Made by a program: the position numbers and the translations under genes. DNA of 64,000 nucleotides from Aminobacterium mobile DSM 12262 (lineage in GTDB: Bacteria; Synergistota; Synergistia; Synergistales; Aminobacteriaceae): contig NZ_JAFZ01000001.1 of the NCBI RefSeq assembly GCF_000526395.1, forward strand, positions 806,001 to 870,000, read 5' to 3'. Below, one piece after another: positions 1 through 9,342 of this stretch; positions within the stretch are counted from its first letter, which is position 1; each line of letters begins with the position of its first letter. The notes below the pieces were generated by a model, which saw only the letters and a list, made by a program, of their open reading frames with translations, was not told the DNA's origin and did no database searches.

Positions 1-1
1 T

Positions 2-703
2 ACTCTCATTATACCGGTAGAGATGGGACTCCCTTTTGCGACGTCGGTAATGGAAGAAATAGATACGGCATGTAAGGAGTTGGGGATTGCGGTTATAGGC
101 GGACATACGGAGTTTACCGACCGCTATAAAAAACCTGTAATAGTAGGAACAATGCTAGGTCCAACCTCATATCTTTACCGTGCTACAGATATTCGTCCTG
201 GAGATGGGGTTATTATGACGAAACATGCGGGCCTTGAAGGCATGTCTATTCTTGCCCATGACAGACCAGATCTGTTACAGAGAGTGCTTTCAACTTCAGA
301 GATAGAGACAGTAGCTTCATGGCTCTCATCTGTTTCTATTCTTGAGGATGCACAGACAGTCCGTGATTTGGCCCGCTTTATGCACGACCCTACAGAAGGA
401 GGTCTTTTCGGAGGGCTTGCAGAAATTTGCCGTTTAAGTGGTCTGGGGCTGGAACTTCAGGCAGAGGCGATACTGGTGCACCCTCTTACCCGAAAAGTAC
501 ACAAAACTCTTCAGTTCGATATTTTTCATCTCATATCTTCTGGTGTTCTTGTAGTGGTTGTTCCAGAAGAGCATATATCTACGGCTTTGAAGCGATTTGA
601 AAAACGGAATATTCCATCAGCCTTTATAGGCACCGTAGTAGAAGGGCCTGGAAATTGTCGTTTCGACACCACAGAGGAACTTTGGCGGCTGCTGGATTTA
701 TAA
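2..703 (+). CDS. AIR synthase-related protein (HypE/PurM-like), 5'-truncated by the window
   Basis: The frame is open to the first base, so the N-terminus lies outside the window; the ATG at 23 is internal. The visible 230 or so residues look like the C-terminal part of the AIR synthase-related superfamily (PurM, HypE, ThiL, SelD). Features seen are the motif HDPTEGGLFGG, typical of the C-terminal domain of HypE-like members, a glycine-rich stretch AVIGGHTEF, and a PGDGVIMTKHAG segment. These proteins bind ATP and act on carboxamide or phosphate substrates. The specific substrate cannot be told here, and no hyp genes lie nearby. It ends 14 bases before the downstream peptidase start, so the two are probably co-transcribed. 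Confidence 0.75.
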   Translation, partial: TLIIPVEMGLPFATSVMEEIDTACKELGIAVIGGHTEFTDRYKKPVIVGTMLGPTSYLYRATDIRPGDGVIMTKHAGLEGMSILAHDRPDLLQRVLSTSEIETVASWLSSVSILEDAQTVRDLARFMHDPTEGGLFGGLAEICRLSGLGLELQAEAILVHPLTRKVHKTLQFDIFHLISSGVLVVVVPEEHISTALKRFEKRNIPSAFIGTVVEGPGNCRFDTTEELWRLLDL

Positions 704-717
704 ATAGGAGGGATTTC

Positions 718-1824
718 GTGATAACGGACAATGTTCTCAATAGGACAGAGCGTTTACGACAACAGATGAACTCTATGGGGCTTGATGCCGTTGTTTTGAT
801 GGTTTCTGAAGGAGCCAACTGGCAGAGTGTCTATTACATTTCTGGCTTCAGGGGAAGCAGTTCCGGGGTGGTGGTAACTGAAAAGGACGCATTCCTCATT
901 ACTGACGGGCGCTATCTTTCTCAGGCTTCGGAACAGTCACCCTATACTTTAGTGACGCAGGGATCTCGCACGATGCTTGAAGCTGTATGTGAGCTTTTAA
1001 AGGATCAAAAATGTCATCGAATCGGTGTGGAAAAAGATATAGTCTCCATTAGAAATTTTGAGAAAATGAGCGCTATTATGTCTCTTGTAGAGTGGTATGA
1101 TACCTCCTCTATCCTGCCTCTTCTACGCAGAACAAAAGATTCCTCAGAGGTAGACTCTATTCGAAAGGCTGGACAGATTGCCAGCGATGCATATCGGGAG
1201 GTTTTGGGGCACGTGTCTTTGGGCATGACAGAAAAAGAGTTCGAGGCCCTTCTTGAATATACAGTTAAGAAACTTGGAGCAGAGGGCGGGTGGGGGAACC
1301 ATAACTTTATAGTGGCTTCTGGCGCTCGTAGCGCACTGCCCCATGGAGCACCTACCGACAAGGCCTTTCAGAGCGGGGATTGGGTGACTGTAGATTTTGG
1401 AGCCATGGTGAACGGGTATCTTTCTGACATTACAAGGAACTTTTGTTTGGGAGCTCCCAATGAGAAGGCCAGAGAAATCGAGAGCCTGTTGCTTCGAGCT
1501 CACAGAGAAGCTGCACTGGCCTTGAAACCTGGCGTGAGTGGACGAGATATTGATGCTATCGCACGTCGAATTATTGTCGAAGAGGGGTATGGGGAGCAAT
1601 TCTCTCATGGCCTCGGCCATGCTCTTGGCCTTGAAATTCATGAAAATCCAAGGCTATCTCCTCTCTCTCATGATATTCTTCAGGTTGGCGATGTGGTAAC
1701 AGTAGAGCCTGGCGTCTACTTCCCTGGCGTTGGCGGTATGCGTATTGAAGACGATTACCTTATTACAGAAACAGGAGCAGAGCGGATATCTGGCGATCTT
1801 CAGCAAGAATTAGCAGTTCTTTAG
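718..1824 (+). CDS. M24 family Xaa-Pro aminopeptidase
   Basis: A 368-residue metallopeptidase predicted to remove N-terminal residues preceding proline in the cytoplasm. The start is the GTG at 718, set by AGGAGG at 706-711; an upstream in-frame ATG at 655 lies inside the previous gene. The C-terminal pita-bread domain carries the five dinuclear metal ligands in order: D226 (VDFGA), D237 (LSDITRN), H301 (HGLGHALG), E330 (VEPGVY) and E344 (RIEDD). The N-terminal half is a creatinase-type domain. Length is normal for bacterial PepQ/YpdF-like enzymes. It follows the AIR-synthase-like gene by 14 bases. In a peptide-fermenting organism it would serve dipeptide or oligopeptide use. Family is certain, exact specificity is not. 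Confidence 0.9.
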   Translation: MITDNVLNRTERLRQQMNSMGLDAVVLMVSEGANWQSVYYISGFRGSSSGVVVTEKDAFLITDGRYLSQASEQSPYTLVTQGSRTMLEAVCELLKDQKCHRIGVEKDIVSIRNFEKMSAIMSLVEWYDTSSILPLLRRTKDSSEVDSIRKAGQIASDAYREVLGHVSLGMTEKEFEALLEYTVKKLGAEGGWGNHNFIVASGARSALPHGAPTDKAFQSGDWVTVDFGAMVNGYLSDITRNFCLGAPNEKAREIESLLLRAHREAALALKPGVSGRDIDAIARRIIVEEGYGEQFSHGLGHALGLEIHENPRLSPLSHDILQVGDVVTVEPGVYFPGVGGMRIEDDYLITETGAERISGDLQQELAVL

Positions 1825-1833
1825 TTCGAAAAG

Positions 1834-1921
1834 AATGGAGTTTGGGGAGGGATGGACTTATTCCAAGTTGCTTTTTTAATAAGGCCATAGATATAATGAA
1901 CGTGAATTCTGAAACTCCATT
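1834..1921 (+). promoter_or_regulatory. Rubredoxin promoter flanked by a 10-bp inverted repeat
   Basis: A perfect inverted repeat, AATGGAGTTT at 1834-1843 and AAACTCCATT at 1912-1921, encloses a promoter-like pair: TTGCTT at 1868-1873, an 18-bp gap, and TATAAT at 1892-1897. The second arm runs into TTTT and then the rubredoxin ribosome site AAGGAGG. The repeat could terminate peptidase transcripts, or sequester the region in read-through RNA while the internal promoter drives rubredoxin alone. The elements are visible; their use is inferred. Confidence 0.45.
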
Positions 1922-1939
1922 TTTAAGGAGGGGGACCAT

Positions 1940-2101
1940 ATGGAAAAATATGTCTGCACAGTATGTGGGTATGTGTATGACCCTGCAGAGGGAGACCCTG
2001 ATGGCGGAATTGAACCGGGAACAGCTTTCGAAGATCTTCCTGAAGATTGGGTGTGTCCCGTTTGTGCTGTAGGGAAGGATATGTTCGAGCCAGAAGAATA
2101 G
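1940..2101 (+). CDS. Rubredoxin
   Basis: A 53-residue protein that fits the whole rubredoxin family length. Two CxxC knuckles, CTVCGY near residue 6 and CPVCAV near residue 39, form the single-iron Fe(Cys)4 site. The intervening sequence has the usual [10 protein letters not shown] loop and the aromatic pair F30/W37. The start ATG at 1940 has a very strong AAGGAGGGGG site at 1925-1934. Rubredoxins are small cytoplasmic one-electron carriers, often feeding rubrerythrin or superoxide reductase in anaerobes; no such partner lies next to it. It appears to be transcribed alone, with its own promoter upstream and a terminator-like repeat downstream. Confidence 0.95.
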   Translation: MEKYVCTVCGYVYDPAEGDPDGGIEPGTAFEDLPEDWVCPVCAVGKDMFEPEE

Positions 2102-2127
2102 TTTTTCGGCTTGTTTAAAGAAAAGGG

Positions 2128-2212
2128 AAAAGAGAGGGATATGAAATACGCCCCCAAACGTTGTGTTGTGTGCCAACTTTTAGGGAGCTAAACATTTTCC
2201 CTCTCTTTTTTT
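2128..2212 (+). terminator. Probable long-loop terminator after rubredoxin
   Basis: AAAAGAGAGGGA at 2128-2139 is exactly complementary to TCCCTCTCTTTT at 2198-2209, giving a 12-bp stem with a 58-base loop followed by more T residues. The loop is long for an intrinsic terminator, so this is moderate evidence. It ends two bases before the -35 box of the next gene. Confidence 0.45.
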
Positions 2213-2213
2213 C

Positions 2214-2241
2214 TTGACATCTTCCTCCATATCTTTATAAT
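2214..2241 (+). promoter_or_regulatory. Sigma-70-type promoter of the ABC binding protein gene
   Basis: TTGACA at 2214-2219 and TATAAT at 2236-2241, both perfect consensus, are separated by 16 bp. Transcription would begin near 2248, about 67 bases before the start codon at 2315. Confidence 0.8.
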
Positions 2242-2314
2242 GATCCAGTAATGAACATTGGTTACTATTTTTTATTTCATGGAACTAGTGTTTAAAAGAG
2301 GAGGATCAATAATA

Positions 2315-3073
2315 ATGAAAAAATGGTTTGTAATGTGTCTTTCGCTGCTGTTGCTTTTTGTGGGAACTTCAGGTGCTATGGCTGAGTCTGTATTGGATAA
2401 AGATGTAATAGTTGTGGGGACAGAGTCCACATTCCGGCCCTTCGAGTTCCGCAATGTTCAGAACGAGGTTGTTGGCTTTGATATTGATCTGATCAATATG
2501 ATCGCAGAGAAATTGGGAAAAGAAGTAAAGATAGTTGACGCTTCTTTCGATTCTCTTATTCCCTCTCTTTTGACAAAGAAGATCGACATTATAGCTGCCG
2601 GGATGAGCGCTACGCCGGAGCGAGCTAAAAGAGTGGCTTTTTCCGATGTTTATTATATTACCCCTTCCGCTGTAACAGTGAAGACAGAAGTTGAAAACAT
2701 CACTAAAGAAGAAGACCTTTTAGGGAAGATAGCTACGGTTCAGATGGGGACTATCCAGGATGAATACGTATCGAAGCTTGATTTGAAAGAAGTCAAGAGA
2801 TTCTCTAAGACTGACGATGCTTTTCGTGAAGTTCTTCTTGGGCGGGCCGATTTCGCAGTTATAGACGGAACAGTGACGAAGGAAAATTTAAAAGAGAATA
2901 AAGATTTTATAGGGAAGCTTAAAGTTGTTATGCAGCTTCGAATCGATAAAGGTATGGCTCTTGCCATGCGGAAAGACGATCCGACGTTTGCAGAGGCTGT
3001 CAACAAGGTCCTCGCAGATCTCAAAGAGTCTGGTGCCCTTGATGAACTGGAGAAAAAGTGGGTAGAAGAGTAG
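2315..3073 (+). CDS. Amino-acid ABC transporter substrate-binding protein
   Basis: A 252-residue exported solute-binding protein of family 3. The start at 2315 is set by AGGAGG at 2299-2304 and gives a classic signal peptide: KK, a hydrophobic core, then GAMA before ESVLDK. The mature protein opens with GTESTFRPFEF, the polar amino-acid receptor motif, followed by GFDIDLINMIAEKLGK and the D-ASFDSLIPSLLTKKIDII segment conserved in HisJ/GlnH/ArtJ proteins. No permease or ATPase gene adjoins it, so it is an orphan receptor or its partners lie elsewhere. It has its own promoter and a terminator, so it is monocistronic. Ligand is probably a polar amino acid; which one is not visible. Confidence 0.92.
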   Translation: MKKWFVMCLSLLLLFVGTSGAMAESVLDKDVIVVGTESTFRPFEFRNVQNEVVGFDIDLINMIAEKLGKEVKIVDASFDSLIPSLLTKKIDIIAAGMSATPERAKRVAFSDVYYITPSAVTVKTEVENITKEEDLLGKIATVQMGTIQDEYVSKLDLKEVKRFSKTDDAFREVLLGRADFAVIDGTVTKENLKENKDFIGKLKVVMQLRIDKGMALAMRKDDPTFAEAVNKVLADLKESGALDELEKKWVEE

Positions 3074-3145
3074 TGGTAACGGAGTAGGCGCATAGAAGAG
3101 AGAATAAAGTTTTCTTTACACAAGCGTGCATTGAAAGACAAAGGT

Positions 3146-3178
3146 AAAGCCCCTGGCAGAAGCTGTCGGGGGCTTTTT
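3146..3178 (+). terminator. Intrinsic terminator after the binding protein
   Basis: AAAGCCCC and GGGGGCTTT form a GC-rich stem with an inner GCAG/GCTG pairing around AA, followed by TTTTT. It lies 70 bases past the stop codon. Confidence 0.85.
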
Positions 3179-3227
3179 CATGCAGAAAAAATCCACTGTT
3201 TTTGAATTGTGAACATGTATGGTGGCT

Positions 3228-3737
3228 TTATAAATCGTTCTCTATTTCTGAGATGATATGTTGAGCAATATCTAAAAGCTCCGCCTCTGTGAGATTTTTA
3301 CTTTCAAGGTTCAATGTGGTTTGCTGAGGAAGCTGCACGGAAAGAGCGGGCCCTACATGTGGATAGACTTCAAGCAATGCCCTGTATTTCCCCACAGTGA
3401 GAGTGCGATATGTGGCGCCGAATCCAAGAGGGCGATCATCTTTTTCAACGTCTTTTTGCGGTATGTAAAGGTCTCCTGCGCCAGGGCCGGAGAGAAGATT
3501 TATTTCCAAACGTCTCCCGCCGGGAGCAAGGTATGTCCGCTGAAGCCATATGCCATGACTCTTAGAAGAATCTACTAGTTCTTTCGAAAAAAGAGAACCG
3601 CTTGTCCATCCATCCAAGTCTGGAAGGGCAGATGGCAGAGCCCATCCTTTTCCGACGAAAAGAAAAATGGAGAGAAAGAGTAGTAGTATCGTTTCCCACA
3701 TCCTCCTGGCGGATGGAGCTATGAACAAAATTTTCAT
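3228..3737 (-). CDS. Exported protein of unknown function
   Basis: I do not recognise this 169-residue protein. It begins with a basic stretch (SARR) and a hydrophobic run of about 18 residues ending GKGWALPSALP, which looks like a signal peptide with cleavage near ALP. The rest is soluble, with a GPGAG turn and a helical C-terminus (LLDIAQHIISEIEND). The ATG at 3737 has only a weak AGGGG site. A second ATG at 3701 sits directly on AGGAGG with no spacing, so 3737 is preferred. It lies after the AOR operon on the same strand, beyond that operon's terminator. A periplasmic or surface role is inferred only from the signal. Confidence 0.6.
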   Translation of the reverse strand: MKILFIAPSARRMWETILLLFLSIFLFVGKGWALPSALPDLDGWTSGSLFSKELVDSSKSHGIWLQRTYLAPGGRRLEINLLSGPGAGDLYIPQKDVEKDDRPLGFGATYRTLTVGKYRALLEVYPHVGPALSVQLPQQTTLNLESKNLTEAELLDIAQHIISEIENDL

Positions 3738-3803
3738 GGCGAACCCCTACTTTCTTATAGTTTCGCATATACTCAAATACATTGTACGGTAATTTAGGAA
3801 ATG

Positions 3804-3825
3804 AAAAAAGGGGCCCGAAGGCCCC
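3804..3825 (-). terminator. Intrinsic terminator of the AOR operon
   Basis: On the minus strand GGGGCC-TTCG-GGCCCC is followed by six T residues. This is a textbook tetraloop terminator 20 bases past the AOR stop codon. Confidence 0.93.
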
Positions 3826-3844
3826 TCCGTGAATCACAAGTGCT

Positions 3845-5653
3845 CTACAGATATCTTGCTAAGCCAAGCTCTTTGACTTTCCTCTCTGTAGGGACCCCGT
3901 TTTCGTCCCAGCCTCTTGTTTCATAGTAGAGTGGGAGCATTTCATGAAGACGATTGACGCGCCCTTTCATGGGACCTTCAGGGATAGGATCATAGAGGAG
4001 CCGCGGTGGAAGAGTATCGTCTGTTTCGGAAAGGCCTGCCTTCAAATTGAAAATTCGCTCGAGGTTCCAGATCCTTTCGCCGGCTTTCATAAAGGTTTCT
4101 TCCGTGTAATCTACGCCAGTCACGGCGGCGAGTTGAGGGGCTATATCTCCGGCACCAAGGGCGAAGGTAGTAAAAAGGCACATGCCAGAAGAATCCAGAG
4201 CTGCTGTGAGATCTTGAAAAGCTTTCAACCATACGGGTTTGTTCTCTGTTTCTTCAGGGTCTATTTTTTCGGGAGCGCCGAGAATTTCCGGGGATGTCAG
4301 ATAGCCTCGAACGTGACAGCCGCCTCGATTAGAAGTGGCGTACTCTAAGCCCATTCCTTGAAGAGCGCGGGGGTCGTATGCTGGCATCTCTTGCTTTTTT
4401 ACAGTCATGGAAAGTTCTGGATGTCCATATTTTTCAGCAAGCCTCCATGACCCTTCTGCTATTTCGTCTCCAAACCCTCGCCGATATGCCGTATCCTCGG
4501 TAAGGCGAACCATGGCTTCCGCATTGCCGAAGCGAAGATCCCAGCCAGTCTGATCTCGTGAGAGGACTCCCATCTCGTAAAGTTCCATGGCACAAGCTAT
4601 TGTTGATCCCAGAGTGATAGTGTCCATCCCCAGTTCATTGCAGATAAAATTAGCTTTTACTATGGCATCCAAATCGTCAATTCCACACGCCGGACCAAAA
4701 GACCATGTGCTTTCATATTCAGGACCTTCACCTTGGCCGATGTAGGCGCCCCCGCTTTTGGCGACTCGCCCGCATCCAACAGCACATCCCATGCATCCTT
4801 TATTGGTAATAAGATTTTCCTTATTGAAAGTTTCGGCACTTACGCGATCGGCCCCTTCAAAAACGGCCTCCTGAAAGTTTCGGGTAGGCAAGCCACCAGC
4901 AGAATTGATGATGCCTACGAGAACATTGGTGCCAAAAGTGGGCAAGCCTCCAGAAGTGACAGGGTGATCCTTAAGTTTTTTTCGAGCTGCCGCGACAGTT
5001 TCAAAGACTCTGTCTCTATGGGCAACCTGTACGCCTTTCGTTCCTCTCACGACAATAGCCTTCACCATTTTAGAACCCATAACCGCGCCAACTCCCGAGC
5101 GGCCTGCAGCCCTATCCTTTTCGTTCATAATGCAGGCGAACTTTACGAGATTTTCTCCGGCAGGGCCGATACAGGCTACTTTGGCTTCCGAGTCGGTCTC
5201 GTTGAGAAGATCGTCAGTAACTGTATGAACATCTTTCCCCCAATGTTTCGCTGCGTCTCGAATTTCTATGTTATCGTTATAAATATAGATGTAGACAGGA
5301 GCAGAAGCTCTCCCCTCCAGAATGATCATATCGAAACCTGCATATTTGAGCTCGGGACCCCAGAAACCGCCAGAATTAGAGGCGGCGATGGTTCCTGTGA
5401 GAGGACCCTTAGTCACCACATCATATCGGCCTGAGGACGTAGAGAGTGTGCCGGTAAGGGGGCCGGTTGCGAAAATCAATTTGTTCTCTGGGCTGAGAGG
5501 GTCTATTGAAGGGGGCACTTCATCTATGTAATATTTAGTTCCTAACCCCCTCGCTCCAATGTAGTTATGGGCGTCTTCTACCTGGAGAGGCTCGAAAGAA
5601 TAGGTTCTGCGAGAGAGGTCAATGCGCAATACTTTCCCCATCCATCCGTACAT
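3845..5653 (-). CDS. Tungsten-dependent aldehyde ferredoxin oxidoreductase (AOR family)
   Basis: A 602-residue catalytic subunit of the AOR family, which oxidises aldehydes to carboxylic acids with a tungsto-bispterin cofactor and one [4Fe-4S] cluster. The N-terminal domain has the family hallmark [14 protein letters not shown] region. The cluster ligands are visible as C287, C290, C294 ([10 protein letters not shown]) and C492 (SGMCLF). Length matches family norms near 600. The start ATG at 5653 overlaps the ferredoxin stop codon by one base, so the pair is translationally coupled. Context with NuoEFG-like subunits suggests that electrons pass to NAD(H) and ferredoxin rather than to ferredoxin alone. 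The aldehyde substrate is unknown; benzoyl-CoA-reductase BamB is a related alternative but seems less likely. Confidence 0.93.
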   Translation of the reverse strand: MYGWMGKVLRIDLSRRTYSFEPLQVEDAHNYIGARGLGTKYYIDEVPPSIDPLSPENKLIFATGPLTGTLSTSSGRYDVVTKGPLTGTIAASNSGGFWGPELKYAGFDMIILEGRASAPVYIYIYNDNIEIRDAAKHWGKDVHTVTDDLLNETDSEAKVACIGPAGENLVKFACIMNEKDRAAGRSGVGAVMGSKMVKAIVVRGTKGVQVAHRDRVFETVAAARKKLKDHPVTSGGLPTFGTNVLVGIINSAGGLPTRNFQEAVFEGADRVSAETFNKENLITNKGCMGCAVGCGRVAKSGGAYIGQGEGPEYESTWSFGPACGIDDLDAIVKANFICNELGMDTITLGSTIACAMELYEMGVLSRDQTGWDLRFGNAEAMVRLTEDTAYRRGFGDEIAEGSWRLAEKYGHPELSMTVKKQEMPAYDPRALQGMGLEYATSNRGGCHVRGYLTSPEILGAPEKIDPEETENKPVWLKAFQDLTAALDSSGMCLFTTFALGAGDIAPQLAAVTGVDYTEETFMKAGERIWNLERIFNLKAGLSETDDTLPPRLLYDPIPEGPMKGRVNRLHEMLPLYYETRGWDENGVPTERKVKELGLARYL

Positions 5654-6132
5654 TATTGTCTCACCTCTTCTTCTATCGCTGCAAATTTGGCAGCATAGGC
5701 CCGTTTCTTTTCCAGATTATCCTTTTCCGCTGGTACGTACTGAAGAGCTTCGGTGGGACAGAATCGTACGCACTGAGGATCGCCTTCACATTCCGTGCAT
5801 TTAAAAGCACTTTTCCCTTCAGGACTATAGGAAATATTGCCGAAGGGACAGGCTATCACACACATACGACATCCAATACACCGTTCAGAGTGTACCTTGA
5901 TGACCCCAGATTGAGGATCTTTTTCCAGAGCGCCTGTTCTGCAAACAGAAGCGCACGGAGCATCTTCGCATTGCAAACAGGTCAACGGGACATGTACTCC
6001 GAGGTCGAATCGAAAGACTTTGATTCGAGCCAAGGCTGGACGACATTCCCCTTCTTGTGACAAGGAGCAGGCTACTTCACAACTGCCACATCCAATACAA
6101 CGATCTGGCGAAATGAGCAGTACTTTCATCAT
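5653..6132 (-). CDS. Four-cluster ferredoxin, AOR electron-transfer subunit
   Basis: A 159-residue ferredoxin-like subunit with Cys motifs for four [4Fe-4S] clusters: [37 protein letters not shown] and [15 protein letters not shown]. This is the HycB/CooF/AorA/BamC architecture used to wire a catalytic subunit to a partner dehydrogenase. The start is ATG 6132, preceded by GGAGGGGG; the upstream in-frame ATG at 6150 overlaps that site, so it is rejected. It ends in a one-base overlap with the AOR gene. It should relay electrons between the tungsten enzyme and the NuoEFG-like proteins encoded just upstream. Confidence 0.92.
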   Translation of the reverse strand: MMKVLLISPDRCIGCGSCEVACSLSQEGECRPALARIKVFRFDLGVHVPLTCLQCEDAPCASVCRTGALEKDPQSGVIKVHSERCIGCRMCVIACPFGNISYSPEGKSAFKCTECEGDPQCVRFCPTEALQYVPAEKDNLEKKRAYAAKFAAIEEEVRQ

Positions 6133-6177
6133 TTTCTTTTCCCCCTCCATTCAAAAATGATCAGCACGGAATCCCCG

Positions 6178-6945
6178 TTATTCTTTTGCTGTTTCGAGAA
6201 GGGCCATAGCCCTTGCTTCCATTTTTCGAAGGCATGAAGGACAATATATTCCAACATGTTCCTGTAGCTTTTGATTCATTTGCAGGCATGTTGCTGCTTG
6301 TATCTGCTCTTGTGTAGCGAAAGCCTTACCACATGATTGACATTGGACGAGCTGAAAGGTTTTGCCCCATAGCGTGCGCATTTCCTGCGTATCTATCTTT
6401 TTTATAAAACCGGTAGGACAAACTTCTGCACAAGCACCACATCCTGTGCAGTCTTCAGGAGATGCATGGAAGGCGGGGCCCACTTCTCGTAAGTGGCCAC
6501 GATGGCTGAAGTCCAGGCATCCCACACCTTCTGTTTCGCAGGCCCGGACGCAAAGGCCGCATAGGATACAGTTAGGAGTCGCTGCTTCTGTTGTTTCTTG
6601 AGGCACTTCAAGATCGTATTGAGAACAAAGAGCCAGTAGATCTGGCGTATGAGGAGCTTTTTTTATAAAGAGAGACAGGACGAAACGCCGCAGGTTCCGA
6701 ATTTTTTCCGTATCGGTATAAATCTCCAACCTTTCTGTGGTAATGGGGTAGGAACAGGCCATTACTACGTTTCTTCGTCCACGATGAATGACCTCTACTG
6801 AACAGAGGCGGCAGTTCCCATCAGGAGGAAGCCCCGGATGAAAGCAGAGGGTGGGGATAGGGATATGAGCCATGGTTGCTGCCTCAAGGATAGTGGTTCC
6901 AGGAGCGACATGGAAGGGGGCCCCATTAAACGTTACGGAGATCAT
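6178..6945 (-). CDS. NuoG-N-terminus-like iron-sulfur protein (2Fe-2S plus 4Fe-4S domains)
   Basis: A 255-residue electron-transfer subunit resembling the N-terminal part of NuoG and the small subunit of NAD-linked [FeFe]-hydrogenases or BamI. Residues 1-80 are a plant-type [2Fe-2S] domain with ligands C34, C45, C48 and C63 ([23 protein letters not shown]). Then come [11 protein letters not shown] and [12 protein letters not shown] four-iron motifs. The C-terminal 60 residues have two further CxxC pairs (CQSCGK and CPSCLRK), which could bind zinc or another cluster and are less usual. The start overlaps the NuoF-like stop by four bases (ATGA). It is a middle link in the AOR complex. Confidence 0.88.
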   Translation of the reverse strand: MISVTFNGAPFHVAPGTTILEAATMAHIPIPTLCFHPGLPPDGNCRLCSVEVIHRGRRNVVMACSYPITTERLEIYTDTEKIRNLRRFVLSLFIKKAPHTPDLLALCSQYDLEVPQETTEAATPNCILCGLCVRACETEGVGCLDFSHRGHLREVGPAFHASPEDCTGCGACAEVCPTGFIKKIDTQEMRTLWGKTFQLVQCQSCGKAFATQEQIQAATCLQMNQKLQEHVGIYCPSCLRKMEARAMALLETAKE

Positions 6946-8849
6946 GATTTATCCCTCCCTTTTGTTGTGGCTGCACACTCTTCGTGTACGGGGGATATGT
7001 GTATGGCATTAAACCGGCACATGTCCAGACAAGTGCCGCACGTAATGCATTTATCAGCATGGATAACTCGAATGTCCCGATCTTTACCCGTAATAGCTGA
7101 AGCTACGCAATTTGCCTGGCAGGCCCCACATCCAATACATTTGCTTCGTATGATTGAAGGGGTATACATTCTGCTACAGACACCAGCCCGGCAAAAGTGT
7201 TGATTTTCATGCTCTTCATATTCTTCGGGAAAGTACCGAAGGGTAGATAAAACTGGGTTGGATGCAGTCTTTCCCAGTCCGCACAAGGCCGTGTCAGGCA
7301 GAAACTGGGCAATGGTTTTGAGACGCGACGTATCTCCCTTTTCTCCTCGTCCTTCTGTGAGGCGATGGAGGATGGTTTGCATTTCCACAAGCCCCTCTCG
7401 GCAAGGGGCACATTTCCCGCAAGACTCTGTAACTAAAAAATCAATAAAGTATCTGGCTACATCTACCATACATGTGTGATCGTCCATAACGATCATTCCG
7501 CCAGATCCCATCATAGACCCCACCCCTGCAAGGCGATCGAAGTCTACAGGGAGGTCCAATAGGGATTCTGGAATGCACCCTCCAGAAGGGCCGCCTGTCT
7601 GGACGGCTTTGAGGGAGCGATTTTTGAGAATGCCTCCGCCTATATTGAAAATAATGGAGCGGAGGGGGGTTCCCATGGGGACCTCTACAAGCCCGCTATT
7701 TTTTATTTTTCCAACGAGGGAAAAAATTTTGGTTCCAGGACTTGCCTCCGTTCCATATTGGCGGAACCAGGATGCGCCTTTATCTATAATGGCTGGGACA
7801 TTTGCCCATGTCTCCACATTATTCAGCACGGTGGGGTGATCCCAAAGCCCTTTTTCAGTGGATCGGATGTATTTAACTCGGGGAACACCTACACGTCCTT
7901 CGATAGAGGCCATGAGGGCTGTAGATTCTCCACATACAAAAGCTCCCCCTCCCCGGTAGAGTTCTACGTCGAAAGAGAAGCCCGATCCCAGAATATTTTC
8001 ACCCAGCAATCCTGCTTCTCTTGCGTCGCGTATGGCCATTCCCAAGTGCTTTACAGCGAGAGGGTACTCGTTTCGCACATATATAAACCCTTTCTGTGCT
8101 CCAATGGCAAAGGCGCCAATAGTCATACCTTCTATAATGCAGTATGGGTCTCCTTCCATAAGGCTTCGGTCCATAAAAGCTCCCGGATCCCCTTCATCTC
8201 CATTGGCTACAACATAACGAAAGGGATCTTCTGCGTTTCGGGCGGCTTGCCATTTTCTTCCTGTGAGAAATCCCCCTCCGCCACGCCCCCTCAGTCCGGA
8301 ATCTATGATAGTTTGCACAATATGCAGTGGAGTTATGGACAGCGCTTTGGCGAGGCCTTTATAGCCCCCGACGGCAATATAATCGTCAATTTTTTCGGGG
8401 TTGATTGCTCCTGAATGACGAAGGGCGATACGAGTTTGATGAGCATAGAAAGGAACATCTTTATCAGAAATAGCGAATTTCTTGGTATTAGGATCTCGGT
8501 AGAGCAGATGCTTAACAACATTCCCTTTCAGAATTGTTTCTTCCACGATTTCCGGAACGTCTTCCGGGCGAACTTTCTGGTAAAAAATATTTCCAGGCTC
8601 CACAGAGACGAGGGGGCCGTGCTCGCAGAATCCGTGGCAACCAGTGGAGTTAACAGAAATATCCACCTGGAGACATAATCCCCTCTCCAAAGCCTCTTTT
8701 TTGAAGGCTTCATATACTTTTTGACTCCCGTTGGCCAGACAGCCGGTTCCAAAACATATACGTACACATGGCATTGTGCACTTTTCTTTTTTTTGTTGTT
8801 GCAGCAATTGGCAGTAGCTCTCAAGATCAGCAGGTTGAAGGAATTTCAT
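6942..8849 (-). CDS. NuoF-like NADH-binding flavoprotein with N- and C-terminal ferredoxin domains
   Basis: A 635-residue diaphorase subunit. The order is: a thioredoxin-like [2Fe-2S] domain ([10 protein letters not shown] near residue 32, then CHGFCEHGP), the FMN/NADH domain with [16 protein letters not shown] and [14 protein letters not shown], an SLBB fold, the NuoF four-iron motif [12 protein letters not shown], and a C-terminal bacterial ferredoxin with [11 protein letters not shown] and [11 protein letters not shown]. This is the long HydB/HndC/BamH form. It exchanges electrons between NADH and the iron-sulfur wire. An AGGAG site precedes the ATG at 8849, which overlaps the NuoE-like gene by 23 bases. 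Proteins of this build occur in flavin-based electron-bifurcating complexes. That role here is inference. Confidence 0.93.
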   Translation of the reverse strand: MKFLQPADLESYCQLLQQQKKEKCTMPCVRICFGTGCLANGSQKVYEAFKKEALERGLCLQVDISVNSTGCHGFCEHGPLVSVEPGNIFYQKVRPEDVPEIVEETILKGNVVKHLLYRDPNTKKFAISDKDVPFYAHQTRIALRHSGAINPEKIDDYIAVGGYKGLAKALSITPLHIVQTIIDSGLRGRGGGGFLTGRKWQAARNAEDPFRYVVANGDEGDPGAFMDRSLMEGDPYCIIEGMTIGAFAIGAQKGFIYVRNEYPLAVKHLGMAIRDAREAGLLGENILGSGFSFDVELYRGGGAFVCGESTALMASIEGRVGVPRVKYIRSTEKGLWDHPTVLNNVETWANVPAIIDKGASWFRQYGTEASPGTKIFSLVGKIKNSGLVEVPMGTPLRSIIFNIGGGILKNRSLKAVQTGGPSGGCIPESLLDLPVDFDRLAGVGSMMGSGGMIVMDDHTCMVDVARYFIDFLVTESCGKCAPCREGLVEMQTILHRLTEGRGEKGDTSRLKTIAQFLPDTALCGLGKTASNPVLSTLRYFPEEYEEHENQHFCRAGVCSRMYTPSIIRSKCIGCGACQANCVASAITGKDRDIRVIHADKCITCGTCLDMCRFNAIHISPVHEECAATTKGRDKS

Positions 8850-9342
8850 GGTCCATCTCCTCCAGCATGGTTGCGACTAAGGCAGGCGTCATTTGCCCGT
8901 AGACTTTTTCATTGACCATAATGACAGGCGCCAAAGCACAAGCGCCAAGGCAGTTTACTGTCTCTAATGTAAAGCGTCTGTCTGGCGTTGTCTCTCCTAC
9001 TGAAATATTCAATCTTTTTTCCACTTCGCGGAGAATGAAAGCTCCCCCTCGCAAGTGACAGGCTGTTCCGCCACAAATTCGGATAGTCTTTTCCCCTCGG
9101 GGAGTCAAGCTGAAGGCTTTGTAGAAAGTCCCCATACTATAAACACGGCTTTCTGGAATATTGAGATACGCTGCTGTTTTTTTCATGGCAGAGATAGGCA
9201 GATAACGAAAAGCTTTTTGTATGTCTTGCAGAATAGGCAGCAGAAAACGAGGTTCTCTGGGATAGGAAGAGAGTATGACATCAGTGTCTCTCTCGCCCCG
9301 GTTGGTGTCGTCAGAAGGCAACACTACATTTAGATCTGTCAA
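8827..9342 (-). CDS. NuoE-like thioredoxin-fold 2Fe-2S subunit
   Basis: A 171-residue protein of the NuoE/HndA/BamG family and the first gene of the AOR operon. Cluster ligands are CGGTAC (C-x4-C) and CLGAC (C-x3-C), exactly the family pattern, after a helical N-terminal domain containing the [21 protein letters not shown]-type segment. The start is taken as TTG 9342 because GGGGGG at 9350-9355 is correctly spaced for it; an upstream in-frame TTG at 9363 has no site. It partners the NuoF-like subunit to oxidise or reduce NAD(H). The promoter at 9385-9412 is covered by a palindrome. Confidence 0.9.
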   Translation of the reverse strand: MTDLNVVLPSDDTNRGERDTDVILSSYPREPRFLLPILQDIQKAFRYLPISAMKKTAAYLNIPESRVYSMGTFYKAFSLTPRGEKTIRICGGTACHLRGGAFILREVEKRLNISVGETTPDRRFTLETVNCLGACALAPVIMVNEKVYGQMTPALVATMLEEMDHEIPSTC

